This document shows, piece after piece, positions 1-10,922 of a stretch of 64,000 nucleotides of DNA. The notes beneath the pieces are model-generated. The model made no database searches, had not been told where the DNA came from, and saw nothing but the letters and a program-made list of their open reading frames with translations. Source of the stretch: Didymodactylos carnosus (taxonomy: Eukaryota; Rotifera; Eurotatoria; Philodinida; Philodinidae); NCBI GenBank assembly GCA_905250885.1, contig CAJNOQ010000020.1, forward strand, positions 45,469 through 109,468. The letters are read 5' to 3'. How positions within the stretch are numbered: the first letter of the stretch is position 1; each line of letters starts with the position of its first letter. The translations under genes and the position numbers were made by a program.

Positions 1-699
1 TACGAATATCTGTTGAGCTTGGAGCTTCGGAATAGTACAAGGTCTTTTATATGGTTGTCTACTATCAGTAAATTTATTCAGTATTAGTATTTTTCATGAC
101 TAGGGAGGAGCGATAAATTTATCGCGTAAAATTTTGAGATTTCTTACCGATTTGAAATTACCGCGGTAAAAATCTGATATTGCTACCGAAGTGACGATAA
201 CGGTAACACGTTTTTACCGTTACCACTCATCTCTACTCATGACATAGTACACCGATATTTTGATAGTTGAAATACACTCTGTTCAATAACAGGAATACTT
301 GGAAAATAAGACAATAAACTGTGATGTTGCTGTTTGCTCAAACTTTTCATTAAAAATACTGCACAATATCTTCAAGGCCGCAAATAACGGGCGGGTGCGC
401 ACTCCTGAATAATTGAAAAAGCTGCTGTTATTTTATCCATTATTCGTCGCACAAAACTTTTATAAATTTCACACTACCTCAGGAAAAAATTTTGTTTTAC
501 ACACTCCTAATGTTCGACTTCTATTTGCGGCTCTGAATATCTTAGAAGTAAACTCGAACTAGTGCAACAATCAGCTTCTGAATATGAGCTAATTATTTTC
601 TTTGATCACCAAAGATCTCGCGAAATACATTTTAGTGGCAATTATTGCTCTTTAGTGTGTAAAGAAAATTTAAAAAACTTGGTTTTCTTTTTATTTCAG

Positions 700-1316
700 C
701 AAATAACAGTTTCGCATGATATCGATGACTCATTGATTGGAGGAAACAAAGTACCAGAAGGTTCTGAGGAAGAGGCAGGAGGAGTTGACGCATCTCACAC
801 GTCAGGTAAGAAAAGCAATATTTTTCTATAGCATTTCTTCTATTTAGCTACTTTGATCTTTTAACTATTAAGGAATTAATGTTGTTCTCAATCACAAACT
901 TGTTGAAACACCGTTCGATAAAGCTAGCTTTAAAGATTGGATTAAAACGTATTCAAAACAGTATGTGAAAAATATCTAAGCTTTACTCGCTGAATTCAGC
1001 CTTTTTAAAGCATCTAATTGTAATCTTAGATTGAAAGAATACTTACAAAACAATTCACCTGAGCGTGTTCAACCATTTCAAACCGGAATGGCTAAAGTAG
1101 CAAAAGAAATTTTAACAAAGTTTGATGAATACCGGTTTTATCTGGGTGAAAATATGAATATTGATGGCATGGTGGTTTTACAGTATTACAAAGAAGATGG
1201 ATTAACACCTTATTTCATGTATTTCAAAGATGGTTTGAATGAGATCAAATATGTGAGTATCTCCTACTAAGTATTTCGTCGTCATCATTCGTTTTCATTT
1301 CTCGTTTGTTTAGTAA
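700..1316 (+). CDS. TPT1: Translationally controlled tumour protein (TCTP), 3' part
   Basis: TCTP is a small, abundant cytosolic protein linked to growth control and calcium and tubulin binding. Four exons can be joined in frame: 700-805, 873-960, 1030-1252 and a last exon holding only the TAA at 1314-1316. The introns are 61-69 nt with GT and AG ends. The translation carries the two TCTP signatures: IDDSLIGGN in the first visible exon, and YLGENMNIDGMV followed by a C-terminal MYFKDGL in the third. Between them sits the basic helical region with NHKLVETPFDK and SPERVQPFQTG. The usual start, a MxIYKD-type peptide of about 35 residues, is not visible upstream. An open frame from 562 runs into exon 700 but does not look like TCTP. 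The first exon is therefore probably left of position 1, or lost. The family call is firm; whether the gene is intact cannot be judged here. Confidence 0.85.
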
Positions 1317-2230
1317 AAACAATCAAACAACAGCTGAAACACAAGGAAAAATTTTGTGAGAATAAGTTATAACATTGCGATGCACTTCCACTCACCACAC
1401 GCAAAATGCATTTTTAGATCAATATTTTTGTTGCTCATCCCTTTTCTTTTTGAGTGGGTGGTTGGATTTGCACTGCGTGCTATAAGAATCTGTTATTTTT
1501 TGTGTACGATTTTATTTTTTTTAATATCTTTGTTCTCTCTCGATCACTTTGTCAATGGGATGTTTTTTTGTACGAATTTGTTATTGTTGATGAAACGTTA
1601 ATGATTACTCACGAAAAAAATAAACATGAACATTATCTACATGCTAATAATTAGTCTGATTGAACAGATAAAACAGTTTGAAATGATTTATAGGGATTCT
1701 GATGAGGGATCAGGATGTTGAGGTTTCAAAAAGGCTAAACTTTGGCAATTCAAATGCTTCCGAATGTATTTTCGAAAAGCGTTTTTGTTGAACAAATTCA
1801 TTCACTTTTTGAGTAGTATGGAAGGGCGAATTTTCCTAAATTGCTTAAAATCTTCGATTATTTTGAAAATTCTTAACTTCCACCAAAATTCCCTTCGGTT
1901 ACCACTGAGAAGACTGGGACTTGGTTTTCCAGAGGCCCTGGTTTAGAGAGCTTTGATAGAATCTTTTTATACGGCACAGCAAATTCTGTCAGACCATTTG
2001 CTTTACTTTTCCTAGTCCAAACGTGTTTCCCTAAAGCGTTTAAAGAAGAAATAAAAAAAATGTAAATTCGTTTTTAAAAAGTGGAAAAAGATACTTTTGT
2101 TTGAGATTCGATCTGTTAATTGTACCATACTGGTTGTTGTTTTGTGTCGAATTGTAGAAAGAAATGGGCTATGTTCTACACTTATTTAATTTTCTTTAAT
2201 CTAGAGCTTTTTAGACTGCTGAAGCTAGAG
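1317..2230. other. Intergenic, no gene seen
   Basis: This stretch lies between the TCTP stop and the first retrotransposon fragment. It is AT-rich, and its short open frames show no family resemblance or splice structure. I see no RNA gene or clear repeat in it. Confidence 0.5.
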
Positions 2231-2236
2231 AATCAC

Positions 2237-2760
2237 CTAATTCACTATAGAATCACCCATAATGAATTGCATACTTAACAATAATTTATTCATAGTAAGA
2301 TAGTGATACAAATGATTATATACAACGCGCTCAAAAACTTTACTGGGAATTGGTAAGAGTGTTATTGGCCTATAATTATTTGTACTAGAAGAATCGCTGT
2401 CTTTAAATAATGGATTGATATAACCTATTTTAAAGACCTTCGGGTATTCGCCTGTTTCTATTGACTGATTAATTATACTCGCTGTGTAGACTAATGTAAT
2501 TATAGATGATTCTCTCGATAAGCGTGATGTTATTCCTGAACTGCTTGCTTTGTTTATAAATAATTTACTTAGGATAAATTCAACCTGAATAGCAGAAACG
2601 ACAAGATGTGGAATTCTCTGTTCATACTCTTTTACAAATGATGTTGCTTTCATATTATCAAACAGATCTATAGTACGAATGGACGCAAAATACATGTTCA
2701 ATTCATCAGCTTTTTTATTATCCTTGCATATCCGCGGTCCACTTTGATTTTTTAATGAAG
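2237..2760 (-). mobile_element. Non-LTR retrotransposon: N-terminal reverse-transcriptase fragment
   Basis: The minus strand encodes the front part of a LINE-type reverse transcriptase. It shows a KASSSGI stretch (family form KASGPDGI), then NPLFKDSD and NNYRPITLLPIPSKVFERVV, which fit the early RT motifs of non-LTR elements of the CR1/Jockey/L2 type. The reading frame is open over about 155 codons and then ends just after LLLSMQF, where intact elements continue toward the catalytic motif. The catalytic aspartate box is absent, so the fragment cannot be active. It lies downstream, in the minus-strand sense, of a C-terminal fragment at 3208-4032. The two are therefore not in the order of one intact element. 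Confidence 0.8.
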
Positions 2761-3207
2761 GAATACTTGACTGTTTTTCCCGGCCAAGAGAAAAATTTAA
2801 CGCTTTTCACCATTGTTTATTAGAGCTGTTTGCGTTGTTGATCCGTTCGATATACTCATCCTTAGTTTGTTTACATGAATCTTGAAATGTCTTTGTTAAA
2901 CAGATATTTATTACAACTATCGCCCGTCTTTGCTTTGATTTAAACCAATTTATTTAAAAGTATAGCAAATGGCAAAGGGTACAAAGAGCACAACGTACTC
3001 ACTTCAGTACTGTTACAGTATCAATTAAGTAGACAATATAAGTATGCTATGTGGAGAAAGAGAGGGAAGTGACAATAAGAAGAGCCAATAAAGGCAGACA
3101 ACAACTGATAAGCTAAGAGAAAAAGTACATCAAAATCAAAAATAAGATAAAAGAAGTGATGAAGATCCATAACAGATACATCCAAAATGCTACGAAGGCG
3201 TGTATAA

Positions 3208-4032
3208 TTAAATAAGAAGAAAACAGTCAAGCATGTTCATAAAGCGTTCATTATTCATAATATAGGTTATCATCAATTTGTATATTTCTACTAAATCAAC
3301 CTGTTGAATAATATTGTCTTTGAGTAGTAGTAAGGGGAGAGTAACGATCATATTTGGCAAAAAAGTGGCTATTTGACTAAATAAAATATTCCGCTCATTT
3401 TGATATGATGAGCAATGCAGTATGTAGTGTTCAATGGTCTCAATCTCACCACACTCCCAAAAAGGATCATCTGTTAGACTTCGTTTATGCAAATCATATT
3501 TTAATTGTGTAAGACTGATACGACAACGATAATAGTTGATTTCACTCATGCGCTCTTCTGAAATGGGAAATTTTTATTTCTGTGCTGTAATAATTTCTTT
3601 TTTAAATGATTTTATGTTTAAGGTCAAGGTCTCTAGTGGTAAGTCAGAATGTTCACGAAACGTTCGGTAGAAAAAGGAATCAACAAATGCTTCCAAACGT
3701 CTCTTATATAATCTTCGCTTATTTGAATATTGGCTACGAAGAGTATATTTTGTTTGTGGTCTTACTGGGTTAGGAATTAGTTCAAAAAGATAAGATGGTG
3801 ACTGTTTAACTAAAATAGTTTGAAACTTTGCTAGTCCATCTATCCAATTCTCAATCAATTCCCAACCGATATCTGCTAAAACATCGTTTATGTTACTTCC
3901 ACGAATAGCACCAGTTATTGCAATTGCAGTGTGGTACTGAGCGCTTTGAAGTCTCTTAATGTTTATTACTGATGTGTTTCCGTAGATTATGTCAGTATAA
4001 GTGAAACAGGGGATTATGGGATACTTCCGCAC
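3208..4032 (-). mobile_element. Non-LTR retrotransposon: C-terminal fragment with a broken ORF
   Basis: The minus strand encodes the tail of a LINE ORF2-type protein. The segment 4032-3574 carries QYHTAIAITGAIRGSNIND and the following IGWELIENW, typical of the region behind the RT domain. The segment 3549-3208 continues in the same frame and has a cysteine/histidine tail (CGEIETIEHYILHCSSYQNER), typical of the C-terminal knuckle in these elements. One TAA stop around 3570 interrupts the frame, so this copy is dead. No start, endonuclease or RT core is attached on the 5' side. Downstream AT-rich sequence to about 3000 may be the element's 3' end, but I cannot define a tail. Confidence 0.8.
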
Positions 4033-4500
4033 AGGTCCGCCCAGTATTACATTCTGAAAGCCAGGAAGGTTTGACTATATGCAATCAATAGTCCTTCTAA
4101 AGGTATGTAAAGACCCCTGACGTCCCATGAAAAAATTATTCCGAACACGGTTTTTCCTCGGCCATGAGTTCTGAATTGAAGCGTTTTTAGGGATACCAGA
4201 ACAGCGAAATCTGACCTTATCTAATACTATCAAGCATTCTCATACTGCTAGCTGGAAAGATCATACAAAGTTGCATATTTCTATCCGGAAATGAGATTTT
4301 CTCCTCTTCTCACTCCATTCGGCAAGAATTTTTGACTGGAGGACCTGGAGGAAAGCGGTTTTTAAGTTTGTTCGTATGACGCAATAATGAAGTCTCTAGC
4401 ATTTTTCACTTCTTCATGGTAAGCGCAACCGTGAGACCTACTTTGGCCCTACTTCGAAAACTACACATCAATTCTTCAAAATTGTGTTAGCCCACATACT
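4033..4500. other. Intergenic, no gene seen
   Basis: Low-complexity, partly GC-richer sequence between the LINE fragment and a MITE. It may hold old repeat sequence. No coding region or RNA gene is recognisable. Confidence 0.4.
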
Positions 4501-4789
4501 ACTCGACTAGTGCTACAAAAGGCGCAAGATATTGACTTTGGCCAGGTGATCTTCCTTGTGGCGGTTTTCTAGAAACCCCGTCAAAACGCTCAGTTACTCA
4601 TAAATATTGAATCCAAATTGACCTGAAATTCGGATTCAGTATGTCATTTTCTGGGTAATTTAGTATTTTTTCCCGTTCTCGACCCTAGCCAAATGATAGG
4701 ATTTTGAGAAGATTTCTAGAAAACCGCCACAAGAAAGATCATCTGGCCAAAGTCAATATCTTGCGCTTTTTGTAGCACTAGTCGAGTGA
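4501..4789. mobile_element. MITE-like inverted-repeat element, about 290 bp
   Basis: Two arms of about 76-78 bp, at 4501-4576 and 4712-4789, are near-perfect reverse complements and differ at only a handful of positions. Each outer end reads ACTCGACTAGTGCTACAAAA. The spacer is about 135 bp and has no coding capacity. This is the structure of a non-autonomous DNA transposon or foldback. I could not see a clear target-site duplication. Confidence 0.75.
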
Positions 4790-5302
4790 CTCTTTGCTTT
4801 ATGTTTTTAGAAGGTATTTCGAGACATTACATTCGTCAACGATACAGATAATATTCTAGTGTCTTCATACATAATTCGTTCGAAGAAAATTCAAATAAGT
4901 TAGAGATAAGTTTCTTCGCACCTTAAGATAAGTTGTTTCGCACCTTTCTCTTTTCATTTCTGCAGTTTATTTAGTATTTATATATATGTGATTCTTTTTC
5001 GGTTTTATTTATCATCGTTAGCACCGATGCAAGAAGCATCTAGTAAATAAAAAGATCTCTTTTCGCACATATTGTATTATTGAACCAATGATGCATGAGA
5101 AGAACTAGAACATGCATTTTAATTTCACTCTGATGTATAACATCCTATTAAAAAAAGATTCATCACTACGGTGTGGCTAATATATTTTTTAAAAACCCCG
5201 TCAAGCTTTAAGCAACAAGTTTCTTATCTTGATATATCAATCACAGACGAATTTTATATTACGTTTATTTACAGAACAAAAAATAGTAGCAAATAATAAA
5301 TT
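4790..5302. other. Intergenic with a short tandem motif
   Basis: AT-rich sequence downstream of taspase-1 in the minus sense. A roughly 21-bp unit (ATAAGTTTCTTCGCACCTTA type) occurs twice in tandem around 4908-4945. Nothing else is recognised. Confidence 0.4.
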
Positions 5303-7453
5303 CTAGAATGTTTTACATGAGCAAGCAGATTGTTTATTCAATACAAATGCTTCAATATTAATCGATAATGTTTCGTTGTTTTGTAATTCAGAAAACAGCG
5401 TCTAAAAGACAGGATAGAATATTGAAAATTAATCAAATAGTCATAAATTGCTTTTTTTATTACATGGGGATTCGACTGATTGGTATTCATATAGCCAATA
5501 CACATTGTTTTGGTGTTGTGACTGCATACAAATTCAACTTAAAATAAAGTACAGTTATAATCCTTGTCATACTACACCAACTCAAATTTACCTGTCCTGT
5601 CATTATCTGTGTTGAGGCTTGTTTTAAGTAAAATAAATCCGAGATATTTATCTGCATTCAAAGGCGTCATTGTTCGATCTAAGAATAGAGTACAAGATAA
5701 ATGAATCTTAGAATAGGCATGCACCAATTCTAATCTGATACTTCATCAAGATCACTGCTTTTCACTAGCAAGAGTCCCAATGTCGACTGGGTTTTGTGAT
5801 GAGAATAACTCAATTTGGCTCCTCTATCTATAAGTGAAATAAAATCATAAAATCAGCTAAAGCGTGGGTCTTCATCCGAATTGGTTAAAACTTCTATTTC
5901 TTTTTTGCAAGCGTGACTGACTCACTTTTTAACTGATTTTATGATTTCACTTCACTTATAGATAGAGGAGCCAAATTGAGTTATTCTCATCACAAAACCC
6001 AGTCGACATTGGGACCCTTGCCAGTGAAAAGCAGTGATCTTGATGAAGTGTCAGCTTAGAATTGGTGGTATTTCTAAATATTTCATGGTGCATACTTAAA
6101 AATATTTTATTCAAAATTGTTTTGATCATTTCTGGCGTAATATCATTTTCGATACATTGATCACTAATTGATTTTGAAAATAAGGTTTTTGTTAAAAATT
6201 CTCCAGTACCTGTACAAAAATTAATGGATAATTTACTACATAAATACATTCAAGAGGAATACATGTACCTGATGAAACAATAGCAACTGAACAATTCTCT
6301 TGTTGATCTATCCAGCAGCCACATCCGTACAGTGCAGAATGTCCGATACGTCCAGAATGTTTTAATAAAATTCCACCACTTGATGCTGCAGCAGCGACAT
6401 TGCCATTAGTATCAATAATTATTGCGCCTACGGTATCAAGACGCTGTTCTTCTTCTCGTTCATCCTATATTTTAAAGAAATCAACTAAAAAATGTTTGAG
6501 AAACCAATAAAGCAAAGCTCACTCGCTGGTTTTTATATCTACTTCTGAAATATTGTTTTCTTCGTTTGAAGTTTTCAACCGTTTGTTGCCAGAATGAATT
6601 TCTTCGTCTGAGTCAAAATGACGTTTAAATGTTTCAAACATCGACGTACTATTAGCTAAACGCGTTTAGACAAACGTATGATAATGAAGTCATGATTTAC
6701 AGAAACCGATTGATTACCTGTTTTCATCTTTTCTTCATTGATGCAAGACACATTGAATTCTTGTGCCCACTGTTTGGCTCCATCACCGACCAAAAAGCTG
6801 TAAAGCATAAGTGATTAAACAATTCATCGAAAATTACTATATCGTTTCTTTTCTACCATGGTGGCATTCGTCCGCCAGACATTAAACCTTTTTTTTGTGT
6901 TTCCAACAATGTCCATGCTAGAACGGCTGGGTTTTGAACACCTTAAATAGGAAAAATATGTTATTATCTGTTGTTATCTGTATTTTATACTTGTATAACT
7001 CTGAAAACTAACCCGAAACACAACCAACGGCTCCGTATCCTTTATCATCCATTACGCAGGCATCGCATTCAATTTTTCCGTCTATTGTCAAATTGGATCC
7101 AATTCCTGCATTAGTTAATGGACAGTCCTCAAAAGTGATTAAAAACAAATGTTTTAGGAACAATCGACGCAATGTTATGTTATTTTTCTTACCTCCAATA
7201 CGGCAACAGCAATACAAACGGCTTCCGATGCATTTTTCCCATTTTTTAGTGCTCGTATGGCGTTTAAACAAGCTTTCTTACACGTATCTTTATACTGATT
7301 CGAGCGCTCTTTTGATTGATGACCAGCACCTTAACAAATTGTTAACTGAACATTAATGTATTGAAGTTATTTAATTAAATTACCAACATGAACGGCTACA
7401 AAACCAGGCAATAGATACTGGCAAGAGCATGGCTGAGATGCAGTGTCAGACAT
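5303..7453 (-). CDS. TASP1: Taspase-1 (threonine aspartase 1)
   Basis: Taspase-1 is an N-terminal-nucleophile protease of the asparaginase-2 family. It cuts after Asp in nuclear regulators such as MLL and TFIIA. Exons on the minus strand start at ATG 7453 (7453-7384, 7329-7193, then about 7125, 6940, 6800, 6660, 6465 and 6190). They encode FVAVHVGAGHQ, then [10 protein letters not shown] with IECDACVMD, then the autocleavage motif LDTVGA with its nucleophile Thr, followed by [21 protein letters not shown]. After a 0.4-kb intron holding a foldback repeat, further exons near 5683-5598 and 5540-5465 restore the tail ([12 protein letters not shown] and [12 protein letters not shown]). A proposed last exon ends at TAG 5303. 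The sum is about 400 residues, against 420 in human. The catalytic Asp-Thr pair is present, so the enzyme looks functional. The last splice (a 64-nt intron after NPH) is the least certain. Confidence 0.88.
5722..6067. repeat. Foldback repeat inside a taspase-1 intron
   Basis: Arms of about 141 bp at 5722-5862 and 5927-6067 are near-identical reverse complements around a 64-bp spacer. The element lies wholly within the intron that starts at the GTATGC donor near 6097 and ends at the acceptor near 5684. That makes this intron about 415 nt long, while its neighbours are about 60 nt. The element also contributes a misleading open frame reading through the donor. It could form a long hairpin in the pre-mRNA. 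Confidence 0.85.
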
Positions 7454-8142
7454 TTATTTAATCTAAAGAATTATCTTCAAAGAAAGCAATGAAATATAGC
7501 AATAATAGTTAACCTAAGCAATAAATAGTTAGTAATGAAAACAAGTTGATTTTATTCTCAAAGACCTACAAATTAATGAAACTGGGCATGAACCAGTTCT
7601 AACCCAGAAATCGTCGCAATTGGTATTTGATCTGTCTGTAACCTATTGAAATACTCATGAGTAGTAATATCGAAATGGAAACAATGCATTCTAAATAAAA
7701 CTACAATAGACTTCCTGGCAGACGGTTTACATCGGCGAGTGAGAGTATACAACAACATGTTTCGGTTTTCTAACAAACAGTTTAATTTGTTCAGTTGACT
7801 TCATCGAAGCTGTTACATCTTTTGAAGAGTCTAGCCGTAGTGCCATACCAAATCTACTTTCTACGTATAAAACTCTAAGTAACAATAATTGTGATAAGTC
7901 TAATGTTCTTATGTTGTCATTTTTAGATTCGTGATAATAAAACTGCTCTAATATACATGAGAGCAGTTGATGTCAAGTTTTACAAACTAATTAACGTTTT
8001 TTATTTAATGTGAATTAAGTCAACATAATTAAACACAGTTGTGTCGAGATAAAGAAAAAGAAAATACACCGTTTGACATGAGAAATAAAAACAATAAAAA
8101 ATTACCCTAAAAACATCGAACGTCACACCGGTATGTATATAT
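7454..8142. other. Intergenic between taspase-1 and ACP6
   Basis: The only notable open frame here is a 67-codon minus-strand frame at 7573-7776. It has a plausible composition but no family I recognise and no visible partner exons. It may be a gene or element relic. The remainder is AT-rich 5' flank of taspase-1 and 3' flank of the phosphatase gene. Confidence 0.35.
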
Positions 8143-10370
8143 TCAATTGACTGTTTTTGGTACATCAATACGATTTTGTAAATTGTTTAATAATGTTGAA
8201 TATGGACAATAATACGTATCACAGTTAGGTAATTTTTGAGGCTAAAAAAATATTTGAAATGAACTGAAAATCCTTGATGATGATGATGATAAAGTTATAC
8301 CTGTCCAGAAAAATTCACCAGCACATAAGTGTCTGATGGATCAGCAATTGACGAATAATATTTCATTACAATATGGCTTGCATATCGTGGCCATTTCATA
8401 TCAAAAACGTCTAGTGCCATTGCCAGAGGGATAAGCGTACTGTCATGACCCGAATAAATATATAACTTATAATATGGCCTAGGTAAAGATAGACAGAGTT
8501 TAAGAAAAACGTGATCTTCAAGTTGAATAGATGTACATGCTTTTCTGTTTGTTTCGACCGATAAGCATTTTTCATCGCATCAAAATTTTGTTTGACCAAG
8601 TGTAAAATCGGTCCAATTGTCGACTTGATGAATGTATCTAAACCTAGTGTTGTGCTAAACAAAAAATGTTTAATTATTCCTTCCTTTTCGTGGACTACAT
8701 TTGTACTTACGCCATGATAACGTATTCTCTTGCCGCATAACTTTCAAAATCTTTTGTTAATGTAAGTAGATCTTCTGGAACTGAAAATCCATGTGCCTAA
8801 AAATATTCGGCTAATCAACAGTTGTAAATACAAAGTTTTCACAAAAACTTACTTTTCTTGAAATAATATCATCGCTCAATTCTACGATGCCGTGTTTATA
8901 ATCAAATGCTCCTGAAGAGAAAAACTCAGCATAAGTTGGTCAAGAAATACAAACACAAATGCTTACCGATATGTTTCAAAACGGCGTTTCTCGCTTTCTT
9001 TAATTCATGATCATCGTGTAAAGATTCATACAACGATGTAGCATTATGACATTTTTCCAAAATAGGATAAACACGTGGATTAGGAAATAACGTTTCATAG
9101 GGAAAGCTATGACATTCAATCTCAAATGGACCTAAAAGATTTTATGACTATAATGTTTTTCTATTGTGAAATTTGTAGAAAGTGTACATTTATAAAAAAT
9201 AAAAGAAAAAACTATCCCACTTACCACTCACCTTTTGCCTGAACTTTTTGATTTTCATCGGAAAACAAGCCGGCTAGAAATGAGCGTGCTGAAGCAATTG
9301 TTCGGTCCATGTACGTTGCTCGACAACTGTAAAATACAAAACAAACATTCATTGGTTACTAACAACATAGCATTCACAACAGCATCAATTATACTTACTA
9401 AGTAATATTTGGATCATAGACAGGCGGTATCAACTCGGAAGCAATAAAATCTGGTTTCATTGACTGACCAAGTGTATATAATTGTTCTTCACCGATAGCA
9501 GTAAGTTGTCCTGAAACAACTGTGCCACCATCAGCTGCCTAAAATATATTTAATAATTCACATTAGAGAGTACATAATATAAAATCAAAAATACAAACCT
9601 TTAACGCTCGAATTCTATCACCTAAAAATGCTTTTGCTGACAAAGTTTTATCTCCCAATTCTGTTTTTAATTTTACGTCCCATTTTGATGGTGCATAACT
9701 CTCGAAATGTTTCTTCGTGTATGTTACCTGAAGAAGGAAAGTTTACAGATTAAAAAACTAAAAAAAGATGAAAGGAAGCTACATATTAAGTGTGTATATT
9801 GCAGCAACAGAAAGCTGTTGCTGCAAGCTGTAGTAGTAATCTTTATAAATAATACTAGATTTTATATTCGCTGACATTTCGAGACAGATCACAAAGTCAA
9901 TTTAAGAGCTAACTATTGCAAAGCCAAATGGTAGAATGAAGCATCGAAATAAAGCATTTTACAAACAAACATTCATTTACTATGAATTCAGAACGATAAA
10001 CACTAACAAGGTACGGAAGTATTCTCGAAAAAATTATAAAAAATAGACAAGTCATTACTTCTTCTAATCCTGGTAATAAATTCAATGGCGTCCTTGCCCC
10101 ATGTCGAAAGAAAATTTGTGCACCAATTAATTTCAGATCATCGCGTTGTTTTATTTCATCATTAACTTCTCCATTTGTTTGTCTCTTTCTTTCACCTGAT
10201 AACGCCCATTGTGTTAGAGGATTTTGATCAAATTCATTCGATGAACTCATCATATATCGATTTTTTGTCGGCGATAGAATATGAAATAAATTATCAAAAC
10301 ACAGTTTAAGCACTAAAGCTGAAGTTGCACTGAATGCTAACCATTTGATTATACGCGGCGGTCTTTGCAT
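8143..10370 (-). CDS. ACP6: Lysophosphatidic acid phosphatase type 6-like (histidine acid phosphatase)
   Basis: This is a histidine phosphatase, branch 2, closest in layout to mitochondrial ACP6, which removes phosphate from lysophosphatidic acid. The first exon (10370-10059) has an N-terminal hydrophobic stretch (LAFSATSALVLKLCF), suiting a signal anchor or targeting segment. It then has the catalytic FFRHGARTP, whose His is phosphorylated. Later exons give VTYTKKHFESYAPSKWD, SGQLTAIGEEQLYTLGQ, CRATYMDRTIASARSFLAGLF and TIGPILHLV. The distal motif YSGHDSTLIPLAMAL carries the proton-donor HD pair. The last exon ends with CDTYYCPYSTLLNNL, matching the cysteine pair near the ACP6 C-terminus, and stops at 8143. 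At least nine exons are joined by short GT-AG introns. One of them, 8558-8479, must be removed to keep the frame into the HD motif. All key residues are present. Confidence 0.88.
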
Positions 10371-10922
10371 TTGACGTAAAATATTTAATTAAATTCATTA
10401 AAAATATGTTTAGTAGTCAGTCTAAGTGAAATAATGACCAAAAGTATACGTTTTTATCATCTGAAATATCTGAAAACTCAACATATATTGTATACAAAAT
10501 TTTTTTTCATGTATGGAATGTATCATCGGAGAGCAGTTTAAAATATCCTTTATTTTTTGTTGTTGAGATATTCAATTGTAACAAACGTGTAATTAATTTT
10601 CTTGTTTTTTCTTTCTGTTTATGCTCTTTGTCGAAAAACGAATAAAATAACATAGATAATAATCTAAGAGATAAACAAGTTGAAACTAAGAGTAAACATA
10701 TGAAAAATGTTCTAGACTTTAAAAGATAAACAAAAGTAAAATAATCAAATGGGAGCACTGTATAGAGACTTGAAAATAAAACAATAAAATTGTCCACAAT
10801 TCAACAATTGTACAGAACAGAGAAGTGCATCTTCTCTTTCTCATCTTAGTCTTCAAAAATATCAAGCAAAATCGATCTTCTTGTTTCAAAGAGAAAAAGA
10901 AGAACGACTACTAGAACAATAG
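10371..10922. other. Intergenic, no gene seen
   Basis: AT-rich gap between the ACP6 start and the CEP170-like stop, both on the minus strand. It presumably holds the ACP6 promoter and the upstream gene's 3' UTR. The 96-codon open frame in it shows no family features. Confidence 0.4.

Noticed and set aside
5956-6249. Taspase-1 with a truncated, foldback-derived C-terminus.
   Set aside because: A GTATGC donor near 6097 and exons near 5683-5598 and 5540-5465 restore the conserved tail, so the foldback is intronic.
8545-8558. A 14-nt GT...AG segment in the ACP6 gene whose removal restores the frame, resembling an ultra-short intron.
   Set aside because: An ordinary 80-nt intron (8558-8479) with a strong pyrimidine-rich acceptor joins the exons in phase and gives a better match to the family around the HD motif.
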